Shown: piece after piece, positions 5,283 through 5,464 of the stretch | Layout: each line of letters opens with the position of its first letter | Numbering within the stretch: position 1 is the first letter of the stretch | Assembly: GCA_964583095.1 (NCBI GenBank) | Contig: CAZOVB010000130.1 | Coordinates: 1-5,464 of the forward strand | Direction: 5' to 3' | Origin: CAZOVB01 sp964583095 | GTDB taxonomy: Bacteria > Planctomycetota > Phycisphaerae > SM23-33 | Length of the DNA stretch: 5,464 nucleotides | The notes under the pieces: model-generated | What the model saw: only the letters and a program-made list of their open reading frames with translations | Databases searched by the model: none | Told to the model about the DNA's origin: nothing | Made by a program: the position numbers and the translations under genes

Positions 5283-5464
5283 AGATAGATTGGTTTCAGC
5301 TTGGCTACCCGGCAGCCCATGCGCTGATCGGCGAAATCTCGATTAGCCGCACCACAAAAGGCTATATAAAACCACGCTCGACACTGATAGAACGAGAAAC
5401 GACATGAAGCGCGACAAATCCAACGCATCCGCATCAAATCAAAGTGAATGAACCGGAATAAGTG
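5273..5464 (-). CDS. Possible 3' end of a gene entering from the right edge (unrecognised)
   Basis: The minus-strand frame is open from the window edge for 63 codons and ends at a TGA (5275-5273) within the terminator-like hairpin. The last residues read RMGCRVAKLKPIYLEG. I do not recognise the protein. The part nearer the edge is rich in Cys, Arg, Phe and Trp, which is unlike a typical soluble protein and may mean it is not translated. An open frame of this length is not rare by chance, and a 65-codon plus-strand frame (5210-5407) overlaps it. It could equally be part of the intergenic repeat. Confidence 0.2.
   Translation of the reverse strand, partial: HLFRFIHFDLMRMRWICRASCRFSFYQCRAWFYIAFCGAANRDFADQRMGCRVAKLKPIYLEG

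Noticed and set aside
5404..5451. Tiny plus-strand gene (15 codons, MKRDKSNASASNQSE)
   Set aside because: Too short to judge, no convincing ribosome-binding site or promoter, and it lies antisense to another doubtful frame.

Overview
The window holds one convincing two-gene cluster, read leftwards on the minus strand, between two gene-poor flanks full of repeats. The upstream gene (4684 to 2048, GTG start) encodes a secreted 878-residue glycoside hydrolase of the GH95 type: signal peptide, GH95-like N-terminal domain, (alpha/alpha)6 catalytic domain, beta-rich tail and a C-terminal FlgD-like/sorting-type domain. The downstream gene (2006 to 525) encodes a 493-residue type I (S1, formylglycine) sulfatase with a complete CxPSR active-site motif but no signal peptide. 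Only 41 bp separate the genes and both point the same way, so they are probably co-transcribed. Together they suggest desulfation and exo-cleavage of a sulfated, fucose- or galactose-type glycan such as a fucoidan-like algal polysaccharide or a host or matrix glycan. The actual substrate cannot be read from the sequence.

The left flank (1-524) has no convincing gene. It holds a 97-bp unit repeated about 2.6 times, containing a 9-bp sub-repeat of the 'CTCTGTGT' kind seen widely in environmental bacterial genomes. After it come a CTTCGACAGGCTCAGTG-type element and a TCCCGA/TCGGGA hairpin. The right flank (4685-5464) holds the leader and promoter region of the cluster. It contains a large nested inverted repeat (4742-4888), a perfect 8-bp-arm palindrome (4894-4913), a diverged copy of the left-flank repeat (5120-5175), short inverted and tandem repeats, and near the window edge a leftward terminator-like hairpin after a possible gene end.

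The organism is probably a free-living, polysaccharide-degrading bacterium. The C-terminal FlgD-like domain with its 'GxYxV...GN' ending suggests the FCB group (Fibrobacterota, Bacteroidota relatives and similar candidate phyla). The dispersed intergenic repeats are typical of large environmental genomes or MAGs. This placement is inference and no marker gene is present.

The observations most worth following are the GH95 active site, where two of the three classical residues that position water appear substituted (Asn to Asp, Asp to Glu), the nested palindrome in the operon leader, and the matching repeat modules on both sides of the gene pair.
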